Origin: Proteus sp. FME41
GTDB lineage: Bacteria; Pseudomonadota; Gammaproteobacteria; Enterobacterales; Enterobacteriaceae
Reading direction: 5' to 3'
Assembly (NCBI RefSeq): GCF_014897315.1
Contig: NZ_JABUYL010000019.1
Location: 1-62,794, forward strand
DNA length: 62,794 bases
Part shown: piece by piece, positions 48,941-59,844 of the stretch
Numbering within the stretch: the stretch's first letter is position 1
How the letters are laid out: each line of letters starts with the position of its first letter
Translations under genes and position numbers: made by a program
Notes under the pieces: model-generated
Told to the model about the DNA's origin: nothing
The model's database searches: none
Seen by the model: the letters and a program-made list of their open reading frames with translations, nothing else

Positions 48941-50980
48941 ATGTATCGTTCTTTTATTATGGCGTTGGTATTAACGCTATTCACTTTATCGCCATCTCAA
49001 GCTGCTGATACAGGCTGGTTAACTATGCCTGATAATACTCATTCACAGGTTAGGGCAACAGCACAAAAGTCACCTGCTGGTGATGTAAAAGTGTTACTTG
49101 AAGTGCAACTTGAATCTGGGTGGAAAACCTATTGGCGTTCTCCTGGTGAAGGTGGGATTGCACCTGAAATTAATTGGTCACAAGAGGTGGGCGAGATAGT
49201 ATGGCATTGGCCATCACCTTCTGCTTTTGATGTAGCCGGTATTCATACTCAAGGATATGATAAGCAGGTTGTTTTTCCTATTGATCTTACATCAGTTAAT
49301 AATGACCGTTTACACGGTGTCTTAACGCTATCAACATGCAGTAATGTCTGTATTTTAACAGACTACACGTTAGAACTTGATCTCACTGAGCCAGCACCTG
49401 CTGATTTTGAATGGCAATATAATCAAGCCATGGCAAAAATTCCTGTTGCGACGGGATTAGTGTCATCGGTGTCTTCTGATTATAACAATAGTCAACTCAC
49501 TATTTCGTTACAAAAAGAACAAGGTGATTGGGTTAAACCTAATATTTATCTTGACCCTCCAGAAGGGATGCTTTATGGCATTCCACAACTAAATCATCAA
49601 AAAAATAACTTATTTGTGACAGTTGATGTAACCGATGATTGGGGCGATGCTGCGGGAGATATTTCAGGTAAAGCACTTTCATTTGTCATCACTGACCAAA
49701 ATTTTTCCCGTCAAATAAATGATACCGTTGGGCATGGTGAAACAGGCGTAACTCCCACATCCAATTCAGGTGTCGCACTTTGGAGTATCTTAGCTTTTGC
49801 ATTATTGGGCGGATTAATTCTAAATTTAATGCCTTGTGTGTTGCCTGTGCTTGCCATGAAACTCGGTTCAATATTGCATCTTGAAAATCGGGATAAAGGC
49901 GTTATTCGCAAACAATTTTCTGTGTCTGTTTTAGGAATATTAGTCTCATTTTGGGCGCTTGCTTTGTTTATGACAGGATTACGTTATAGTCAAGAAGCCC
50001 TTGGTTGGGGAATTCAATTCCAAAGCCCTTGGTTTATCGGTTTTATGGTGTTAGTCACCGCTATTTTTACTGCTAATTTATTTGGTTTATTTGAATTGCG
50101 CTTAAGTAGCAATGTAAATACCAAAATGGCAACGGCGGGAGGACAAGGATATGGTCGTCATTTTTGGGAAGGGGCATTTGCCACTTTGCTGGCAACGCCT
50201 TGCTCTGCACCATTTTTAGGTACTGCTGTGGCGTATGCATTAATTGCACCGTTAAGTGAATTATGGCTTATTTTTACTGCATTAGGGGTTGGAATGAGCT
50301 TACCTTGGATATTAGTAGCAATATTTCCCTCTGTCGCGAAAGTGTTGCCAAAACCAGGTAAATGGATGAATCGCCTAAGAGTTATTTTAGGCTTTATGAT
50401 GTTGTTATCGAGTATTTGGCTAATTACCTTGTTGATCCCTCATTTGGGAATACCGATTGTTATTGGTATTTTCATTGTGATCACGTTGGCTTTATTACTG
50501 GCAATTGCACAGCACTATGGCAAAAAGGTTATGCTTATTTCTACAGTGGTTGCACTCTTTTTAGGGGGGGGGACTTACTTATTTGTGGCACAACCCGAAA
50601 GTCAAACACTTGCAGGCCAAGATGCGGTAAATTGGCAGCCTTTATCAGAAGAAGCAATTCACCAAGCATTAGCGGATAATAAACGTGTCTTTGTTGATGT
50701 CACAGCGGATTGGTGTGTGACCTGCAAAGCAAACAAATACAATGTATTATTGCGAGAAGATATTCAGGCTGCACTTTCAGAGCCTGATGTTGTCGCATTA
50801 AGAGGGGATTGGACTAAACCCTCTGATAAGATCACCCAGTTTTTAAAACACCGTGGTCAAGTTGCAGTCCCTTTTAATCAAGTTTATGGACCTTGCCATA
50901 AAGATGGCGTGGTATTACCCCCTCTTTTAAATAAAGATTCAACATTGACTGTTCTTTCAGAGGCTAAAGGAGCCCAATAA
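48941..50980 (+). CDS. scsB: ScsB, DsbD-like transmembrane thiol reductase
   Basis: The 679-residue membrane protein moves electrons from cytoplasmic thioredoxin to periplasmic partners. It has a signal peptide (to about residue 22), an N-terminal periplasmic domain with a Cys pair (LSTCSNVCIL), a DsbD-type membrane domain with its two redox cysteines (NLMPCVLPVLAMK and LATPCSAPFLG), and a C-terminal thioredoxin domain with WCVTC (Cys592, Cys595). The likely client is ScsC next door. The stop overlaps the scsC ATG (TAATG). Confidence 0.93.
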   Translation: MYRSFIMALVLTLFTLSPSQAADTGWLTMPDNTHSQVRATAQKSPAGDVKVLLEVQLESGWKTYWRSPGEGGIAPEINWSQEVGEIVWHWPSPSAFDVAGIHTQGYDKQVVFPIDLTSVNNDRLHGVLTLSTCSNVCILTDYTLELDLTEPAPADFEWQYNQAMAKIPVATGLVSSVSSDYNNSQLTISLQKEQGDWVKPNIYLDPPEGMLYGIPQLNHQKNNLFVTVDVTDDWGDAAGDISGKALSFVITDQNFSRQINDTVGHGETGVTPTSNSGVALWSILAFALLGGLILNLMPCVLPVLAMKLGSILHLENRDKGVIRKQFSVSVLGILVSFWALALFMTGLRYSQEALGWGIQFQSPWFIGFMVLVTAIFTANLFGLFELRLSSNVNTKMATAGGQGYGRHFWEGAFATLLATPCSAPFLGTAVAYALIAPLSELWLIFTALGVGMSLPWILVAIFPSVAKVLPKPGKWMNRLRVILGFMMLLSSIWLITLLIPHLGIPIVIGIFIVITLALLLAIAQHYGKKVMLISTVVALFLGGGTYLFVAQPESQTLAGQDAVNWQPLSEEAIHQALADNKRVFVDVTADWCVTCKANKYNVLLREDIQAALSEPDVVALRGDWTKPSDKITQFLKHRGQVAVPFNQVYGPCHKDGVVLPPLLNKDSTLTVLSEAKGAQ

Positions 50981-51711
50981 TGAAAAAAACACTTTCTGCA
51001 CTGGTTATCTCGTCGTTACTTTTTGGTGCAAATGTGCAAGCTGCGGCATTAAGCGCTGATCAAGAAAAAGAAGTACGTGCACTTGTTCGTGATACATTAA
51101 TCAAAAACCCTGAGATTTTAGAAGAAGCTATTACTGCATTACAAGCGCAGAAAGCGGATGAGCAACAAACTCAATTCCGTACTGCATTAAAAGCGGAACA
51201 CGATGCGCTATATAACGATGCAGCAAGTCCTCGTATTGGTGCTAAAGACGCTAAGTTAGTATTAGTCTCCTTTACTGACTACAACTGCCCTTATTGCAAA
51301 CGCTTTGACCCATTATTAGAAAAAATCACAGCAGACTACCCTGAAGTGGCGGTTGTCATTAAGCCATTACCATTTAAAGGCGAAAGTTCTGCAAAAGCTT
51401 CTCAAGCTGTGCTTTCAGTGTGGAAAGAAGATCCTAACGCTTTCTTAGCGTTACACCAACGTTTAATGCAAAAGAAAACAATGCTAGATAATGCAAGTAT
51501 TGAAGATGCAATGAAAACAACCAATACAAGCAAAGTAAAATTAACAGATGACAGCTTAAAAGCGTTACAAAATAACTTAGATCTTTCCCGTAAATTGGGT
51601 ATCCAAGGCACACCAGCAACTGTTGTTGGTGATATGGTTATTCCGGGCGCAGTCGATTATGCTCAGCTAGAACTCATTGTGAAAGAACAACTGGCTAAAG
51701 TGAAAAAATAA
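50980..51711 (+). CDS. scsC: ScsC, periplasmic disulfide isomerase (DsbG/DsbC-like)
   Basis: The 243-residue precursor has a signal peptide (VQA near residue 21), a helical N-terminal segment (about 25-75) and a DsbA-type thioredoxin domain with C103-P-Y-C106 and the cis-Pro loop QGTPAT. In P. mirabilis ScsC the N-terminal segment makes the protein a trimer with isomerase activity; the same segment is present here. ScsB should keep it reduced. The stop overlaps the scsD ATG (TAATG). Confidence 0.94.
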   Translation: MKKTLSALVISSLLFGANVQAAALSADQEKEVRALVRDTLIKNPEILEEAITALQAQKADEQQTQFRTALKAEHDALYNDAASPRIGAKDAKLVLVSFTDYNCPYCKRFDPLLEKITADYPEVAVVIKPLPFKGESSAKASQAVLSVWKEDPNAFLALHQRLMQKKTMLDNASIEDAMKTTNTSKVKLTDDSLKALQNNLDLSRKLGIQGTPATVVGDMVIPGAVDYAQLELIVKEQLAKVKK

Positions 51712-52214
51712 TGCGTAGTCGCTTACGAAAATGGAGCAAAGAACTGATTGTTCTGATCGTCATTTTCGTTTTGGCCTCTTTTGCAATGGACTGGTGGCGT
51801 CAACCTACGCCACCTGCCTTAACGAATTTACCAGAGCTTTATACTGTTGATAATCAAGTTATCTCTTTAGCTGAATTAAGTGCTGAAAAGCCTTTGTTAA
51901 TCTATTTTTGGGCAACTTGGTGTGGTGTTTGTAAATTGACAACACCTGCAGTGAATTCGTTAGCACAAGATGGTTATAACGTGACATCAGTAGCGATCCG
52001 TTCTGGTGACAATGCAAAGTTAGAGCGCGGTATTCAATCTAAAGGATTGGTATTTCCTGTCATAAATGATAGCCGAGGCGATATTTCTCAGCAGTGGGAA
52101 ATTAGTGCAACACCTTCATTTGTTATTGTTTATAAAGGGGAAATGGTAGGCTTTACTAGCGGCTGGTCATCTTCGTGGGGATTAAAACTACGTTTATGGT
52201 GGGCTTCTATCTAA
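51711..52214 (+). CDS. scsD: ScsD, membrane-anchored thioredoxin-like protein
   Basis: The 167-residue protein has a single N-terminal membrane helix (about 11-27) and a periplasmic TlpA/ResA-like thioredoxin domain with WCGVC (Cys71, Cys74) and the cis-Pro segment ISATPSFVIV. It is the last gene of scsABCD and ends 8 bases before the convergent stop of the duplicated-domain gene. Confidence 0.92.
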   Translation: MRSRLRKWSKELIVLIVIFVLASFAMDWWRQPTPPALTNLPELYTVDNQVISLAELSAEKPLLIYFWATWCGVCKLTTPAVNSLAQDGYNVTSVAIRSGDNAKLERGIQSKGLVFPVINDSRGDISQQWEISATPSFVIVYKGEMVGFTSGWSSSWGLKLRLWWASI

Positions 52215-52222
52215 ATGGGTTA

Positions 52223-52909
52223 TCAGAATTTAAGTAAAGAAAAAATAATACCGGGTAAGCTGGCAATAAAATAAATTATTTCATAAATAATATTTTTACG
52301 TCTACGCTCAATTTTTGCTTCTTGGGTATTTTGAGCTATTAACATTTTTTCATCGGCAATGCGTTTTGAAGTATTAATATGTATTGGCACAATATTAATA
52401 GAGATAACGGTTTGATTATTTTTATTCGTAGGTGTTAATTGGGCCAATGTCCAACCATATTGATGCAGTTTATCTCCGAACGCATTTTGCTGAATAATAT
52501 AACCATAATAATCTTTACGAAAACCTTTTTCTTCGTTGTTGCTGGAAATTTTATGAGCATATTGCCAATAAGATTGAATATCGGCTGATGACTGAATTAA
52601 TTGAGATAGTGCTGGTGGCTCAAGTAAGGTGACATTAACGCGTTTAGATTCAGCTTCTTGTTTTTGTTGAATATTAATCGCAGTTTCCCAATGCACAGGT
52701 ACAATGGTTTTATCTTCAATAAGTTGATTAATTGACTCTGGTTGTTTTGATAATACCCAGCCAAATTCATGTTGTTGCCGATTGAACATCTGGCGTTGGA
52801 TCCATTTATTTTCTTTATCTGTACGAAAACCCTTTGTTTCATTATCTGTTGATATTTTTTTAGTTCTTTGCCAAATAATATCGAGAATATGTTCAGGGTA
52901 ATGTTCCAT
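52223..52909 (-). CDS. Unrecognised protein built from a tandem duplication, C-terminal membrane helix
   Basis: The 228-residue product is not known to me. Residues 9-90 and 111-193 are copies with a period near 102: W13/W115, KIS/KIS, NETKGFR and NEEKGFR, W51/W153 in EFGWVL and QYGWTL, and PVHWE/PIHIN. A basic stretch (KIERRRKN) and a hydrophobic C-terminal helix (207-228) follow. The NExKGFRxD…GW pattern recalls a family of HNH nucleases (…GFRKD…YGWEIDH), but the DH and later His residues are not there, so any link would be to a non-catalytic relative. It lies convergent with scsD and upstream of the lnt terminator. Confidence 0.75.
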   Translation of the reverse strand: MEHYPEHILDIIWQRTKKISTDNETKGFRTDKENKWIQRQMFNRQQHEFGWVLSKQPESINQLIEDKTIVPVHWETAINIQQKQEAESKRVNVTLLEPPALSQLIQSSADIQSYWQYAHKISSNNEEKGFRKDYYGYIIQQNAFGDKLHQYGWTLAQLTPTNKNNQTVISINIVPIHINTSKRIADEKMLIAQNTQEAKIERRRKNIIYEIIYFIASLPGIIFSLLKF

Positions 52910-52930
52910 GATAAAGCCCTTTTATTAGAG

Positions 52931-52974
52931 AAAGCCCAACCTAATTAATATTAACTTAATAAGGTTGGGCTTTA
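52931..52974. terminator. Hairpin between lnt and the duplicated-domain gene
   Basis: AAAGCCCAACCT pairs with AGGTTGGGCTTT around an A/T-rich loop that can itself pair (TTAAT/ATTAA). It lies at the end of the lnt operon. The T-run on the minus strand is short. Confidence 0.75.
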
Positions 52975-52980
52975 TTCATT

Positions 52981-54504
52981 TTAATTACGGCGTTTAATAA
53001 AGGCGATAATAAAAAATAATCCAACCAGTATCCACAATGGTGTATTACCCCATTTATAATAAGGGGTTAATCCTGTTGTTGGTGTCATTTTTTCCGCTAA
53101 AGCACCTTCTTCAAATTGAGGAAGTTGAGAAATTACATCACCGTTGGCGGCAATAAAGGCTGTAATACCGTTATTGGTTGAGCGTAATAATGGACGACCT
53201 AATTCTAATGAGCGCATTCTCGCCATTTGAAAATGCTGCCAAGGGCCGATTGAATTGCCAAACCACGCATCATTAGAAATCGTTAATAAGAATCGTGTAT
53301 CAGGTTTGAAATTAGCACGAACTTGCTCACCTAAAATAATTTCATAGCAGATAGCAGCGGTAATTTTGGCATCATTAACGGTAAGCTGGGGTTGAACATA
53401 TTCCCCTTGGCTTAATGATGACATTGGTAAATTAAAGAATGGTGCTAATGGTCGTAATAACGATTCTAACGGGACATATTCACCAAAAGGAACAAGATGA
53501 TGTTTATTATAACGGTCGGTCGCTGGATATTGATAAGCATAGTGCTCACCTAGGGTGATAACACTATTGTAAAAGCGATAGCCTTCTAATGTTGGGCGAG
53601 CATCAATAATCCCCGTCATTAAGTGGGTATCTTGATCTCTTAGTTGCTTATCAAGCTCGGCTAAAAAGCCTTGTTGTTGAATTTCAATGTCAGGAATAGC
53701 AGATTCAGGCCAAATAATCAGGTTTGCGTTACCGATAAAAGGGCGACTTAAGGTGAGATAGGTCTTTAACGTACTCTCTAACGTGCCTGGTTGCCATTTT
53801 AAAGATTGTGCAATATTACCTTGAATCAATGCGATTTCTTGCGTTTCATCTGCTAAAGGTTGATACCACTGATAGGATTTAAAGCTAATAGGAAGCAGTA
53901 ATAAAAGTGCAGCTACAACAATGCTATAAATTGATTTTCGATAGAGCGCTAATACAATTAATCCACTGATCATAGTCAGTAGTAACGTTATCATCGTTAC
54001 CCCAAAAATAGGGGCAATTCCTTTTAATGGGCCATCTATTTGGCTATAACCAAATTGGAGCCAAGGAAAGCCAGATAATACCCAGCCTCTTAGAAACTCA
54101 GTAAGTTGCCATAATGCAGGTGCTGCAAACACAAACCGCCAAAGTGTGGGGTTTGGAAAAAACTTATTGAGTAAACCGGCAAAGAGCAGGGTATAGAGCG
54201 ATAAATAGAGTGCTAATAAAATCACTAAAAAGATATTTATCGCAAACGGCATACCGCCAAAATCAGCAATGCTGACATAAACCCAATTTACACCACTACC
54301 AAATAACCCAAAGCCCCAAGCAAAGCCAAGAAATGCACCTTGGCGAGTAGTGCGTTGGGTTATGATAAATAATAGACCCGACAATGAAATTAAGGCCGCG
54401 GGCCAAAAATCAAAAGGTGAAAACGCGAATGTGCCGATGGCACCGAAAAAAACCGCCAGAAGGGCGCGAACCCACTGGCGGTTTAAGAAAGAGATATTAT
54501 TCAT
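52981..54504 (-). CDS. lnt: Apolipoprotein N-acyltransferase
   Basis: Lnt adds the third acyl chain to the N-terminal cysteine of lipoproteins at the inner membrane. The 507-residue protein has an N-terminal half of about eight helices (with [20 protein letters not shown] and [17 protein letters not shown]) and a C-terminal nitrilase-type domain. The catalytic triad can be seen: Glu in WPESAIPD, Lys in [12 protein letters not shown] and Cys in ICYEIILGE. It lies 7 bases after ybeX. Confidence 0.97.
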   Translation of the reverse strand: MNNISFLNRQWVRALLAVFFGAIGTFAFSPFDFWPAALISLSGLLFIITQRTTRQGAFLGFAWGFGLFGSGVNWVYVSIADFGGMPFAINIFLVILLALYLSLYTLLFAGLLNKFFPNPTLWRFVFAAPALWQLTEFLRGWVLSGFPWLQFGYSQIDGPLKGIAPIFGVTMITLLLTMISGLIVLALYRKSIYSIVVAALLLLLPISFKSYQWYQPLADETQEIALIQGNIAQSLKWQPGTLESTLKTYLTLSRPFIGNANLIIWPESAIPDIEIQQQGFLAELDKQLRDQDTHLMTGIIDARPTLEGYRFYNSVITLGEHYAYQYPATDRYNKHHLVPFGEYVPLESLLRPLAPFFNLPMSSLSQGEYVQPQLTVNDAKITAAICYEIILGEQVRANFKPDTRFLLTISNDAWFGNSIGPWQHFQMARMRSLELGRPLLRSTNNGITAFIAANGDVISQLPQFEEGALAEKMTPTTGLTPYYKWGNTPLWILVGLFFIIAFIKRRN

Positions 54505-54511
54505 TTATATC

Positions 54512-55393
54512 CTACGCATCGTTACCTAAGTCAGGGATCGGTGCATCATCGGGGATATGCACATAAACCTGAATAATCTTACGGCTATCCGCCATAACGA
54601 CTTTAAATTGGTAATTATCAATGGTAATAGTTTCACCACGAGCAGGAAGGTGACCAAAGGCTTGCATAACTAAACCGCCAATTGTATCAACTTCTTCATC
54701 ACTGAAATGTGTACCGAACGCTTCATTGAAATCTTCTATCTGAGTTAACGCTCGAACTGAGTAAGCGTGACGACTCAGTGGACGAATATCAATATCATCC
54801 TCATCATCATACTCATCTTCAATTTCGCCGACGATAAGTTCAAGAATATCTTCAATTGTGACAAGCCCTGATACGCCTCCAAATTCATCTATGACAATCG
54901 CCATATGATAGCGTTGAGAGCGGAATTCTTTTAATAGGCGATCGACCCGTTTACTTTCAGGTACAACTACCGCAGAACGCAGGACTTTATCCATACTAAA
55001 TGGCTCTGCGTCAGTACGCATAAATGGCAATAAATCTTTTGCCATCATTAAGCCTTCAATATGATCTTTGTCTTCGCTAATGACTGGGAATCGGGAATGT
55101 GCTGAGTCAACAATCACATCTAAACACTCATCAAGTGTTTGATTGCGTTTTAGTGTGACGATTTGAGAGCGAGGGATCATAATATCCCGAACACGCTGTT
55201 CAGCAATATCCATTACCCCTTCAAGCATGTCGCGGGTATCAGGATCAATTAATTCTTTCTGTTCAGAATCGCGGATAAGCTCCATCAGATCATCACGGTT
55301 TTTAGGTTCGCCGTGGAACCACTGATTAAGCAGTGTGAGAAACCCTTTCTTAGGACCAGGGTTATCGTTACTCGAAGATTGGTCGTCGCTCAT
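54512..55393 (-). CDS. ybeX: CBS-domain protein YbeX (CorC)
   Basis: The 293-residue cytosolic protein has two CBS domains (about 70-185, with [20 protein letters not shown] and [30 protein letters not shown]) and a CorC/HlyC transporter-associated domain at the C-terminus, after an acidic linker ([12 protein letters not shown]). It is linked to Co/Mg handling and to ribosome maturation in E. coli. It lies between ybeY and lnt. Confidence 0.95.
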   Translation of the reverse strand: MSDDQSSSNDNPGPKKGFLTLLNQWFHGEPKNRDDLMELIRDSEQKELIDPDTRDMLEGVMDIAEQRVRDIMIPRSQIVTLKRNQTLDECLDVIVDSAHSRFPVISEDKDHIEGLMMAKDLLPFMRTDAEPFSMDKVLRSAVVVPESKRVDRLLKEFRSQRYHMAIVIDEFGGVSGLVTIEDILELIVGEIEDEYDDEDDIDIRPLSRHAYSVRALTQIEDFNEAFGTHFSDEEVDTIGGLVMQAFGHLPARGETITIDNYQFKVVMADSRKIIQVYVHIPDDAPIPDLGNDA

Positions 55394-55464
55394 GGCGTTT
55401 TAACTATTTTTCCTCATTGAATGGTTAATTAGATATAATATTTATCATAAAAATAAGAGAACTG

Positions 55465-55932
55465 TTACTCTTTTTCTATCAAATAGGGATCTGCATAACC
55501 TAAATTTTGTAAGATTTCTGTCTCTAAACTTTCCATTTCTTCAGCTTCATCATCTTCAATATGATCATAGCCTAAAAGATGCAAACATCCATGAATTACC
55601 ATGTGTGCCCAATGTTCTTCAACAGTCTTACTTTGTTCAACGGCTTCTGTTTCGACAACTTGGCGGCAAATAATTAAATCACCTAATAAAGGTAATTCAA
55701 TCTCAGGTGGCGCCTCAAAAGGAAAAGAAAGCACATTAGTGGGTCTGTCTTTACCACGATATGTCAGATTAAGTTCGTGGCTTTCTGCTTCATCAACAAT
55801 ACGAATAGTCACTTCGCTGATGGGTTGAAATTGAGGTAATACGGCTTCTAACCATGTCATAAATTGAGCTTCAGTAGGAAGCCCTTGTGCATTTTCAGTT
55901 GCCACTTGTAAATCAAGGATAACTTCACTCAT
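55465..55932 (-). CDS. ybeY: Endoribonuclease YbeY
   Basis: This 155-residue metalloendoribonuclease acts in 16S rRNA 3' maturation and ribosome quality control. The zinc motif [11 protein letters not shown] (H-x3-H-x5-H) and the conserved Arg region [18 protein letters not shown] are intact. ATG 55932 gives MSEVILDLQ, the E. coli-like start, with an 8-base overlap with ybeZ. The longer frame from 56022 lies inside ybeZ and is rejected. Confidence 0.96.
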   Translation of the reverse strand: MSEVILDLQVATENAQGLPTEAQFMTWLEAVLPQFQPISEVTIRIVDEAESHELNLTYRGKDRPTNVLSFPFEAPPEIELPLLGDLIICRQVVETEAVEQSKTVEEHWAHMVIHGCLHLLGYDHIEDDEAEEMESLETEILQNLGYADPYLIEKE

Positions 55933-56986
55933 GATTTTCTCTCTGAAGCTTCTCTTTTTCAGCTTTGATAGCTTGGCGGCGTTTTTGATCTTCCGTTTCC
56001 CAAGCTTCATAAGCAATAACAATTTTGGCTACCACAGGGTGGCGTACAACGTCTTCACTGTGGAAAAAATTAAAGCTTAAGTCATTCACATCAGATAAAA
56101 CTTCAATGGCATGACGTAAGCCTGATTTATTCCCTCTTGGCAGGTCAATTTGGGTAATATCCCCAGTGACAACTGCTTTAGAGTTGAAGCCGATACGTGT
56201 TAAGAACATTTTCATCTGTTCAATAGTGGTATTTTGGCTTTCATCAAGAATAATAAAAGCGTCATTCAGTGTTCGCCCACGCATATAAGCAAGAGGCGCC
56301 ACTTCAATAACATTACGCTCTATCAGTTTCTCAACTTTTTCAAAACCTAACATCTCAAATAACGCATCATAAAGTGGTCGTAAATAAGGATCGACTTTTT
56401 GACTCAGGTCGCCCGGTAAAAAGCCCAGCTTCTCACCAGCTTCAACCGCAGGACGTGTTAATAAGATACGACGTACTTCTTGACGCTCAAGAGCATCAAC
56501 AGCGGCAGCAACAGCCAGATAGGTTTTTCCTGTCCCTGCAGGCCCAATACCAAAAGTAATATCATGGGTCTGAATATTAGCAATATATTGTGCCTGATTC
56601 GGTGTACGTGGTTTTATCACACCACGCTTAGTCCGAATAGTGGTCGATTTCCCAAATTCAGGAACATGCTCATCACTTTGCTCAAGTACACGGCTTTCTT
56701 TGATAGCAAGGTGAATTTGTTCAGGGTCGATATCAGGGATCACGCTTTTAATTGGCGCGGTTTCCATATACAAGCGACGCAAAATTCCTGTAGCTGCATT
56801 AACACATAATGATTTTCCCGTAAGTTTAAAACGGTTGTCACGATGATTAATCTCGATACCTAAACGGCGCTCAAGTTGCTTAATATTATCGTCAAATGGG
56901 CCACATAAACTCATTAAACGGGCATTGTCAGCTGGCTCTAAGAAAATCTCTTGGGTCGCTACCTGTGCGTGTGCTATTACTGTCAC
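55925..56986 (-). CDS. ybeZ: PhoH-like ATPase YbeZ
   Basis: The 353-residue PhoH-family protein works with YbeY in rRNA processing. It shows an N-terminal KH-like region, Walker A ([13 protein letters not shown]), Walker B ([12 protein letters not shown]) and the sensor region ([12 protein letters not shown]). It starts at GTG 56986 with AAGGA upstream. It lies 28 bases after miaB and overlaps ybeY. Confidence 0.96.
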   Translation of the reverse strand: MTVIAHAQVATQEIFLEPADNARLMSLCGPFDDNIKQLERRLGIEINHRDNRFKLTGKSLCVNAATGILRRLYMETAPIKSVIPDIDPEQIHLAIKESRVLEQSDEHVPEFGKSTTIRTKRGVIKPRTPNQAQYIANIQTHDITFGIGPAGTGKTYLAVAAAVDALERQEVRRILLTRPAVEAGEKLGFLPGDLSQKVDPYLRPLYDALFEMLGFEKVEKLIERNVIEVAPLAYMRGRTLNDAFIILDESQNTTIEQMKMFLTRIGFNSKAVVTGDITQIDLPRGNKSGLRHAIEVLSDVNDLSFNFFHSEDVVRHPVVAKIVIAYEAWETEDQKRRQAIKAEKEKLQRENHE

Positions 56987-57014
56987 TGATTATCCTTTTG
57001 TTAAATCTGATTAA

Positions 57015-58445
57015 TTAGGGTTGGTGAACACCTACTCCTAATTCATCTTCTTTACGAGTACGTGCAATAACGGATTCAGGTGATTCATGGATACGTAAAT
57101 CCATTTGCTCTTCCGTTCTAATGACTTTACCACGTAGAGAGTTGGCATAAACGTCTACAATCTCAACATCAACGAATTTACCAATCATATCAGGTGTACC
57201 TTCAAAGTTAACTACGCGGTTATGCTCAGTTCGACCTGATAATTCCATCACATTTTTACGGGAAGGCCCTTCAACGAGAACACGTTGTATACTTCCTATC
57301 ATGGCACGGCTAAAGCTCATTGCTTGCTGATTAATGCGTTGTTGTAACAGATGTAAACGTTGTTTCTTTTCATCTTCGCTGACGTCATCGGGTAAATCGG
57401 CTGCTGGTGTGCCTGGGCGTGCAGAATAGATAAAGCTAAAGCTCATATCAAAATTAACGTCAGCAATTAATTGCATGGTTTTTTCAAAGTCGTCTTGAGT
57501 TTCATCAGGGAAACCAATGATAAAGTCTGAACTGATCAGAATACCTGGACGCGCTTTGCGTAATTTGCGAATGATGCTCTTGTATTCAAGTGCCGTATGG
57601 TTACGCTTCATTAATGTTAGAATGCGGTCAGAACCACTTTGTACAGGTAAGTGTAAGTAGCTGACTAATTCTGGCGTATCAGCATAGACTGCAACGATAT
57701 CGTCAGTAAACTCGATGGGGTGGCTGGTGGTAAAGCGAACACGGTCAATACCATCAATTGCTGCCACTAAGCGAATTAACTCAGCAAAGCTACAAATTTG
57801 GCCATCAAACGTGGCGCCACGATAGGCGTTAACATTTTGACCTAACAAGTTAACTTCACGGACACCTTGTGCCGCTAATTGTGCAATTTCAAATAGCACA
57901 TCATCACAAGGGCGGCTGACTTCTTCACCACGAGTGTAAGGCACAACGCAGAAAGAACAGTATTTATTACAGCCTTCCATAATAGAAACAAATGCAGAAG
58001 GGCCATCAGCACGAGGCTCGGGCAAACGGTCAAATTTTTCGATTTCTGGGAAGCTAATATCGACAACAGGGCTTTTAGTTCCTTTAACCTGATTAATCAT
58101 CTCAGGTAAGCGGTGTAAGGTTTGTGGTCCGAAGATAATATCGACACACTGCGCACGTTGGCGGATGTATTCACCTTCTTGAGAGGCAACACAACCACCA
58201 ACGCCAATGATAATATCGGGTTTATTATCTTTAAAATATTTCCAGCGTCCTAACTGATGAAAGACTTTTTCTTGTGCTTTCTCACGGATAGAACAGGTAT
58301 TTAGCAGTAGAATGTCCGCATCTTCGGCGACATCGGTTAACTGATAACCGTGGGTGCTTTCGAGTAGGTCTGCCATTTTGGATGAATCGTACTCATTCAT
58401 CTGACAGCCCCAAGTTTTAATGTACAGTTTTTTTATCGTCGACAT
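57015..58445 (-). CDS. miaB: tRNA-2-methylthio-N6-dimethylallyladenosine synthase MiaB
   Basis: MiaB methylthiolates i6A37 in tRNAs that read codons starting with U. This 476-residue radical-SAM methylthiotransferase has an N-terminal MTTase domain ([34 protein letters not shown], with three cluster cysteines), the radical-SAM motif CNKYCSFC and a C-terminal TRAM domain. First gene of miaB-ybeZ-ybeY-ybeX-lnt; it diverges from ubiF. Confidence 0.97.
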   Translation of the reverse strand: MSTIKKLYIKTWGCQMNEYDSSKMADLLESTHGYQLTDVAEDADILLLNTCSIREKAQEKVFHQLGRWKYFKDNKPDIIIGVGGCVASQEGEYIRQRAQCVDIIFGPQTLHRLPEMINQVKGTKSPVVDISFPEIEKFDRLPEPRADGPSAFVSIMEGCNKYCSFCVVPYTRGEEVSRPCDDVLFEIAQLAAQGVREVNLLGQNVNAYRGATFDGQICSFAELIRLVAAIDGIDRVRFTTSHPIEFTDDIVAVYADTPELVSYLHLPVQSGSDRILTLMKRNHTALEYKSIIRKLRKARPGILISSDFIIGFPDETQDDFEKTMQLIADVNFDMSFSFIYSARPGTPAADLPDDVSEDEKKQRLHLLQQRINQQAMSFSRAMIGSIQRVLVEGPSRKNVMELSGRTEHNRVVNFEGTPDMIGKFVDVEIVDVYANSLRGKVIRTEEQMDLRIHESPESVIARTRKEDELGVGVHQP

Positions 58446-58632
58446 TGTGTAAATCCGGTATTTTCAGTGAGACAATAGCTAATCACTAGAAAACGTTGCG
58501 TGTAATAAGCCAATAAGGCGGTTATTGTAGTCATTTGTGGGGTCAGTGACTAGAGTAAGTCGGCGCTAATTCTTTATGGCGTTTAGTTTAATCAAAATAA
58601 ACTGAAACAGCGCTTACCTATTATTTAAAGTA

Positions 58633-59838
58633 ATGAGTTATGGCATAACAATGATGAGTAATGTAAAAAACGATTTTGATGCAATCATCGCGGGTGGCGG
58701 GATGATTGGCGCTGCCGTTGCAATTGGGCTAGCGCAAGAAGGATTGCGTGTTGCAATGATTGAACGACAGTCTCCAGCACCTTTTGATGTGTCATCTCAT
58801 CCTGATATCCGTATTTCTGCGATTAGCTGCGCGTCAGTAAGTCTATTAAAACAATTAGGTGCATGGCAACATGTTTTAGCTATGCGTTCTGCGCCTTATC
58901 TTACCTTAGAAACATGGGAAGAAGAAAATGCCCATGTAATTTTTGATGCTAAAAGCTTAGGTTTACCTGAATTGGGGTATATGGTTGAAAACCGTATTTT
59001 GCAATTAGCACTTTGGCAAGAGGCTGAACGTTATAGCAATATCACTTTATTATGCCCAAATAGTCTAAGTAAAATGACTTATTCAGATGATAAGTGGAAA
59101 GTGACTCTTTCTGATGGCAATGAGGTGACCACGAATTTAGTGGTGGGTGCAGATGGTGCAAATTCTCAAGTGCGTCAATTTGCGGGTATTGGCAGCAATG
59201 GTTGGCAATATCGTCAATCTTGTATGCTAGTGACAGTAAAAACAGAATTACCCCCTGAAAAGGGAACATGGCAACGCTTTTATCCTTCTGGCCCACGAGC
59301 CTATTTGCCACTTTTTGATAACTGGGCATGTTTGGTTTGGTATGACGCTCCTGAGCGAATTAGAAAACTGCAAAGCATGTCAATGACACAGTTAGAAAAA
59401 GAAATTCAACATGCCTTTCCTCAGCGCTTGGGTAAAGTCACCCCTATTGCTGCGGGTTCATTTCCATTAACACGTCAACATGCAAGTCGTTACGTTGATA
59501 ATGGTATTATTTTGCTGGGTGATGCGGCACATACCATTAATCCATTAGCTGGACAGGGTGTAAACTTAGGCTATCGTGATGTTGATTGTTTCTTGGAATT
59601 AGTGGCAGAAGCGAAAAAGCATTATGAGCCTTGGGATTCAATGGCGTTATTGAAAAAATACCAGCGTCGCCGTATGCCTGATAATTTAGTGATGCAGGCA
59701 GGGATGGATGTATTTTATCACGCCTTTAGTCATCAATTACCCGGTTTGAAATTAGTCAGAAATATTGGCCTATTGGCAGCACAACACGCAGGAAAAGCCA
59801 AAGAAGCGGCGTTGCGTTATGCCTTAGGTATTAAGTAA
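58633..59838 (+). CDS. ubiF: 3-demethoxyubiquinol 3-hydroxylase UbiF
   Basis: This FAD monooxygenase hydroxylates C6 of the ubiquinone precursor ring. The 401-residue sequence has the Rossmann motif IIAGGGMIGAAVAIGLAQ, the DG motif VVGADGANSQVRQ and the second FAD motif LLGDAAHTINPLAGQGVNLGYRD, which is typical of UbiH/UbiF/UbiI. It resembles UbiF most (DVRISAIS-type, YMVENRILQ). ATGs at 58633, 58651 and 58654 are possible; none has a clear ribosome-binding site, and the later two fit the family start better. Confidence 0.93.
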   Translation: MSYGITMMSNVKNDFDAIIAGGGMIGAAVAIGLAQEGLRVAMIERQSPAPFDVSSHPDIRISAISCASVSLLKQLGAWQHVLAMRSAPYLTLETWEEENAHVIFDAKSLGLPELGYMVENRILQLALWQEAERYSNITLLCPNSLSKMTYSDDKWKVTLSDGNEVTTNLVVGADGANSQVRQFAGIGSNGWQYRQSCMLVTVKTELPPEKGTWQRFYPSGPRAYLPLFDNWACLVWYDAPERIRKLQSMSMTQLEKEIQHAFPQRLGKVTPIAAGSFPLTRQHASRYVDNGIILLGDAAHTINPLAGQGVNLGYRDVDCFLELVAEAKKHYEPWDSMALLKKYQRRRMPDNLVMQAGMDVFYHAFSHQLPGLKLVRNIGLLAAQHAGKAKEAALRYALGIK

Positions 59839-59844
59839 TAAGCA

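Noticed and set aside
55933..56022. N-terminal extension of YbeY within ybeZ
   Set aside because: The added residues are Lys-rich read-through of the ybeZ 3' end. ATG 55932 gives the standard family start.
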